DNA from: Halichondria panicea | Taxonomy: Eukaryota > Porifera > Demospongiae > Suberitida > Halichondriidae | DNA: 64,000 nucleotides | Assembly: GCF_963675165.1 (NCBI RefSeq) | Contig: NC_087388.1 | Coordinates: 5,089,047 to 5,153,046 of the forward strand | Direction: 5' to 3' | Part shown: in pieces, positions 12,501-18,500 of the stretch | How positions within the stretch are numbered: the stretch's first letter is position 1 | How the letters are laid out: every line of letters begins with the position of its first letter | The notes under the pieces: generated by a model | Seen by the model: the letters and a program-made list of their open reading frames with translations, nothing else | Told to the model about the DNA's origin: nothing | Database searches by the model: none | Program-made: the position numbers and the translations under genes

Positions 12501-15500
12501 GAACGAAACAGAACAAGACGTGGAGAGTGACCAAGCTGTAATAACGATGGCAGAGACAGGAACTGGAGTGACTGAACTTCTACAGATGCTGCTGGAAGAT
12601 CGCCGGAGCCGTGACGAGGCAGAAACGGAAAGGGCCAGAGCAAGAGAAGAAGAGAACAGACAACGAGAGCGAGAACGAGCAGAAGAACAGGAACGTAGAG
12701 AGAGAGAAAGTGAACAAAGAATGCAAATGATGCAAAGTCAGGTGGAGATGATGAGAAACTGGATGGACCTAAATCAGAGTCGAGAGGAGATCAAGGCGAA
12801 ACGAGCGGAAGATCTACGACATTTGAACCTAGCCAAACTCACGGAAAAAGAAGACATTGAGGCATACTTGACTACGTTTGAGCGACTGATGACAGCCTTT
12901 GAAGTGAAAGAAGAGCACTGGGCCCATAAGTTAGCGCCACAACTTACGGGGAGAGCCCAGCAGGCCTTTGCTGCAATGGATGTAGAGAAAGCTAAGAACT
13001 ATGAGGACGTGAAAAGAGCTATACTGCAACGCTATGATATTAGCGAAGAAACGTACCGCAAACGCTTCCGAACTACGAAGAAGGCCGAAGGGGAGGCGTA
13101 CCTGGAGCTCGCAACAAAACTGAGAGACCTCCTGGAGAAATGGACAGCAGGCTGCACCACGATGGAAACACTCAAGGAGAAAATTGTAGTGGAGCAACTG
13201 ATGGAGGGGATGCCTAGAGACCTGAGAATTTGGTTGGGCGACCGAAAGCCCACTACCGGAGAAGAAGCGGGAAGACTGGCCGACAGCTATGTTCATTCCC
13301 GTCAACTTGATCCTAAGGAGTTACCGCCACGAGAGACTCGTCGGCCCAGCAGTGAGAGCGGAGCAACCAAAACGTGCCACTACTGCAAGATAAAGGGCCA
13401 TATTGCCAAAGACTGTAGGAAGGCTATGGCTGATCGAAGGACAGAGAAAGGACGGAGGGAGGCCAACAAAACAAAGATGGAATGGAACAAAATCAAATGC
13501 TACAACTGCCAAGAGATCGGACATATTGCCGCAAATTTCCCTAGCAAGTCAAATCTATTCACAGAAGAAACTGAATTGGTGTACATGAATGAGGACAAGT
13601 TGGAGAAGAAAATCAACCCCCAGATTACACGATCTGGCACAGTGGAGGGAAAAGCAGTAGACGAGATTGTCCTTGACACCGGTTGTGCCCGTTCGATGGT
13701 GAGAAGTGATCTGCTACCACAGAAGAAGCAACTAGGACGAGTTCGCATCCGATGTGCTCACGGAGACGTTCGAGAATATCCACTCGTAAGTGTAGAAATT
13801 GGCCTCGGAGAAGGAAGACACCAAATCGAAGCAGCAATTTCAAAGACCCTCCCAGTACCAGTGCTACTCGGACGAGATGTGGCAGGCCTACTCGAAATGT
13901 TACAGAATAAGGAAGGGACAGTTCGGACTGAAGAAGCCCTTGCCGTAATGACCAGAGCCCAGGCCAAGAAAAACGAAGAAGAAAGAGTGGAACTGGAGAA
14001 GATACAACAACAGGAGGGAATCAAACAGCCTACTACCACGTCCGACACATCCACTGATGAGATGCCTGATGACCAAGTGGCCAAGATGGTTCCAAACACT
14101 CCCAACACTCCTGATGACCAACAAGCCGAGATGCTAACGGACTTGGACGTAACCGATGACCAAATTGCTGAGATGCCAATTGGTGCAGAGATGGACCCAG
14201 ATCTTTTTCTCGAAGTAAAGAAACACCAGCAACTAACTAGGAGAGAGAAGAGGCAGCAGAGGCGTGAAGTGGCTCAAAACAAGCAGACACACCCCTTGGA
14301 CCTGTCCCCCATTGAGTTGCGACGAATGCAGCAAGAAGATGTCACGCTTAAAGGTATTCGAGAAGCAATGAACGGTGCTACTGGAGCCAGCAAGATGGTC
14401 TTTCACGAAGAAAATGGACTGATTTACCGTCAATGGATCTCACCCCATGGCGAAGACAGCAGCCCGATACAGCAGTTGGTGCTACCAGAGTCGTGCCGTA
14501 GCCTAGTGATGTCCCTTGCTCACCATATTCCAATGGCTGGCCACATGGGGCAGCGAAAGACCGTAGAACGGATTCTCCAGCGGTTCTATTGGCCGACAGT
14601 ATTCGAAGATGTGAAGAAGCTATGCCAATCGTGCGAAGAGTGTCAGAGGACATCAAAGGGGAAAAAGCAGCGTGTACCAATGATTCCCCTACCCATCATT
14701 CGAGAGCCATTTGAACGTATTGCTATGGATATCGTGGGTCCTCTTCCTCGTAGCCGCACGGGAAACCGCTACATCCTGGTGATTTGCGACTATAGTACAA
14801 GGTACCCAGAAGCTGTCCCCCTACGAACCATAGATGCTGAGCACGTAGCCAAGGAGCTGATAATGTTTTTCTCAAGAGTAGGCATACCCCGAGAGATCCT
14901 GACTGATCAAGGAGCTAATTTCACATCTGGATTGCTAGCAGAGCTCTACCGCTTGTTGAAGATACAGCCGATCAAGACCAGCCCTTACCACCCTCAAACG
15001 GACGGATTAGTAGAACGTTTCAATCAAACCTTGAAGTCCATGCTTCGCAAAACCGCCAATGAAGAAGGAAAAGACTGGGACCAACTAATTCCGTATTTGC
15101 TGTTTGCCTACCGTGAAGTACCCCAGTCATCAACCGGATTTTCTCCCTTCGAACTAATGTATGGAAGGCAGGTGCGAGGACCTCTTGATGTGCTCAAAGA
15201 AACGTGGGAATCTAGCAAGAAATCTACAGAGAGTGTCGTTTCTTATGTCCTGACGATTCAAGAAAAACTCGCCAAGATGTCGGAGCTAGCTTGTGAGAAT
15301 CTGAAGAAGGCCCAAACAACCCAAAAGAAGTGGTATGATCGAAATGCACGAGAGAGGAAGCTGCAGGTAGAGGACAACGTACTAGTCCTTCTACCTTCCT
15401 CGACCAACAAACTCCTAGCGAAGTGGCAAGGTCCCTACCCTGTGAAGAAAGTGATTTCACCGGTGACATATGAAGTGGACATGTTCGATCACAAGAAGCG

Positions 15501-18500
15501 GAGAAGAGTCTTCCACATCAACATGTTGCGAAAGTGGAATACCCCCACGATCCCAAACCTCTTGGCGGAGGAAGAGAGAGGAGAATTAACGGATGAACTC
15601 CCGTTGTGGAAAGAAAGTGACGGTATCACAAAGAAGATTGTCATGGACAAGCGACTGGAAGAGACCCAACAGTATGACCTCCGTCAGCTAACCAACGAAT
15701 TCGTAGAAGCTATGCGAGACACCCCAGGACGGACAGCAATCATTGAGCACGACATTGAAACCGGAACGGCACGCCCAATCAGGTTGCCTCCTTACCGCTT
15801 ACCTCATGCCTATCGAGAGACAGTGAAGAAAGAAATTGCGGAAATGCTAGAACATGGAGTGATCGAGCCTTCGACAAGTGAATGGTCAGCCCCTATTGTA
15901 TTGGTGAAGAAGAAAGATGGTACTATGCGATTCTGCGTTGACTATCGACGTCTAAATGGAGTTTCTGAGGCAGATGCATACCCAATGCCCCGCATTGACG
16001 AGATGATCGACAGACTAGGCCAAGCTAAGTACATCACCACTTTGGATCTGACAAAAGGATACTGGCAGGTACCCCTCACCAAGAAAGCCCAGACGAAGAC
16101 GGCATTTGTAACCCCTTTTGGTCTTTATCACTTCAATGTTATGCCATTTGGCTTGCAAGGCGCACCGGCAACTTTCCAGAGGCTAATGGACCGGGTACTG
16201 CAAGGACTGGAAGAATATGCTGCAGCATACCTAGATGATGTTGTAATCTACAGCTCCAATTGGAAGGACCACCTCTACCATTTACGTCAGGTGCTGGAGC
16301 GGATCCAAGATGCCGGCCTAACCATGAAGCTCAGCAAATGTCAGTTTGGGATGGCCCACTGTATATACCTAGGCCATGTCGTTGGGAGTGGAGTGGTGAA
16401 ACCAGAGGAAACAAAACTAGAGGCAATGAGGGAATTTCCAAGACCAAAAACGAAAAAAGAAGTGCGTTGTTTCCTTGGATTAACTGGATATTACAGGAGG
16501 TTTATCCCGGATTTCGCCTCCATTGCCGCCCCCCTGTCTGACCTCACCCGAAAGAATTTACCCTCAACAGTAATATGGACACCAGCTTGTGAGACAGCAT
16601 TCCAGACCCTGAAGAAGCAGATGTTGTCACAGCCGATATTGCACAATCCAGACTTTTCGAGAGCCTTTGTCCTCCAAACCGATGCATCCCAGCGAGGTGT
16701 AGGGGCAGTCCTCAGCCAAACTGATGGGGATGGCGCTGAACACCCAGTAGGATATTTTAGCCGAAAACTCCTTAACCGAGAAGAACACTACTCGACCGTG
16801 GAGAAGGAGTGCCTGGCAATTAAACTCGCTGTTGAAGCTTTCCGAGTCTACCTCCTAGGACGACCCTTTGTAATCCAGACGGACCATCACTCCCTGGAAT
16901 GGATGGAGCGAATGAAAGAGAACAACAATCGTCTCATCCGATGGAGCCTGGCCTTGCAACCATTCAACTTTTCTGTCCGCTATCGGAAGGGCAAAGACAA
17001 CCAAAACGCAGACGCCCTCTCCCGATTGCCTATTTCTCACCCCGACATGAATGTCGCAGGAGAAGGGGAGAGGAATGTGGTGAACTAGAACATTCTGTGA
17101 CTGGTTTAATTAAGAACTAGAACATTCTGTGGTAAAGGACCAGAACTTTATGTGTTAAGAACCTTCCAGAGGTTCAGTATTCTAGAACTTTGTGGGTGTT
17201 GTAGAACAATCTAGATCTTTGGTGCATGTGTCTGTATAAAATAGCTAGAGAAGGAGTTATGTTCAGTTCTGTTCTCATGTTAAAGTTATAGAAGACTCCT
17301 ATTTACTTGGATCGTGTTCTGTTTAAGTCAACTGCGAGCCTTGGCGCAGCCGGGGGCGCATGACAGTCGCAAACTGAAGAAGAAATGCTCGATGAGATAG
17401 ACATACCTCATCGCCAGCTCAGCCAGAAGAGTCATAAAACCAAGAGTCACACCTCAAGAGACAATCTACTAGAAGTCATATTCAATTCCCATCACAGATG
17501 AACCCCTTGAGGGTGGAGGAATGTAGTATCCACTGAAACTATCTAGAAGTAGCTATAATGTATCAGTAATGATCTACAACAATAATTATAGTTATAGAAT
17601 TGGAACTGTATTTATGCCTTGGTGCGCATGCGCAAGCGAGGTATACTGTAGTTTGTGTGTGTGTCTGTGTGTGTAGACTGCTATACAGCTTCTCAAAGAT
17701 GAATGAAGTGCAAGTAAGAGTTTCTATAGGCTTCTAGTCATGTTTTTTGGATTTTAATTTGTGGATTTGCAAAATAATGTTTGGTTCTCGAGTTATGCCT
17801 AGTTTTGCTTACTTGGAATGCCATTGCAACCCTTTTCAGAAGAGTGCGTAGAATAACTTGTCCACGGAGTGTTGCTACTCTACTTAGTAGTTAGCTTAGT
17901 TTCGCAAGCAGACTTGTCCTAGAGGGAACGTCTGGTCACTATTGCAACAATTCCGTGGCCCCTGCCGGAATGTTGGCAGTGCCGATCAGATTTTGACTAC
18001 GTGGTTAGTGGGCGGTAACATCCCGTATATTTTCGTATTATAGCATAAAATGAACGTGAAAAGAAGGATTATTAAGTCTAGCAAGGCTAATTTTAGTGTT
18101 GAACCAACCTGGCTGCAAAGGATCTCGGTTACAAGGAGCTCAGACCCAAGCAAGAGCTAGCTAGCTGCGAATAAACTAGTCATGTGAATTTGGTTAATTA
18201 ATAAATATCTTGCATGTGACTACATTCCTCAGTGCCATGGAATTGCTGCAATAGTGGCCAGACGTTCCCTCTTGGACGAGTCTGCTCACGAGACTATAGT
18301 TAGCTCTGCACTAGAACGCTAGTTATTGGTAGCTGCAAGAGTGAGAAGAGAGCTGTAAGGCTCTACTGACTTGCAGCTATTAATTTTAGACTTGAACTTT
18401 TGACATCGATCGTTTTTAACAACAATCATGGTCGAGTTTTCCTGGCCTGTGATTCTGCATGCAGAAAATTAATGTTGATCTCATGATGTGTATAAAAAGT

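Larger units (their letters stand above)
12086..17365 (+). mobile_element. Complete young LTR retrotransposon, Gmr1-like Ty3/gypsy (integrase before RT)
   Basis: Boundaries: two 290-bp LTRs (12086-12375 and 17076-17365) starting TGTGG and ending GACA, flanked by the 5-bp duplication gtcgc (12081-12085 and 17366-17370). Reading both LTRs base by base I find no difference, so the insertion is recent. Internally there is a tRNA-primer site, one gag-pol ORF with the order Gag, protease, integrase, RT, RNase H, and a polypurine tract. The integrase-before-RT order with Ty3/gypsy-type enzymes defines the Gmr1-like group. It lies antisense in an intron of the giant minus-strand gene. Confidence 0.92.

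Noticed and set aside
12338-14680. Several minus-strand ORFs opposite the retrotransposon gag-pol
   Set aside because: Shadows of the long plus-strand coding frame, without motifs.
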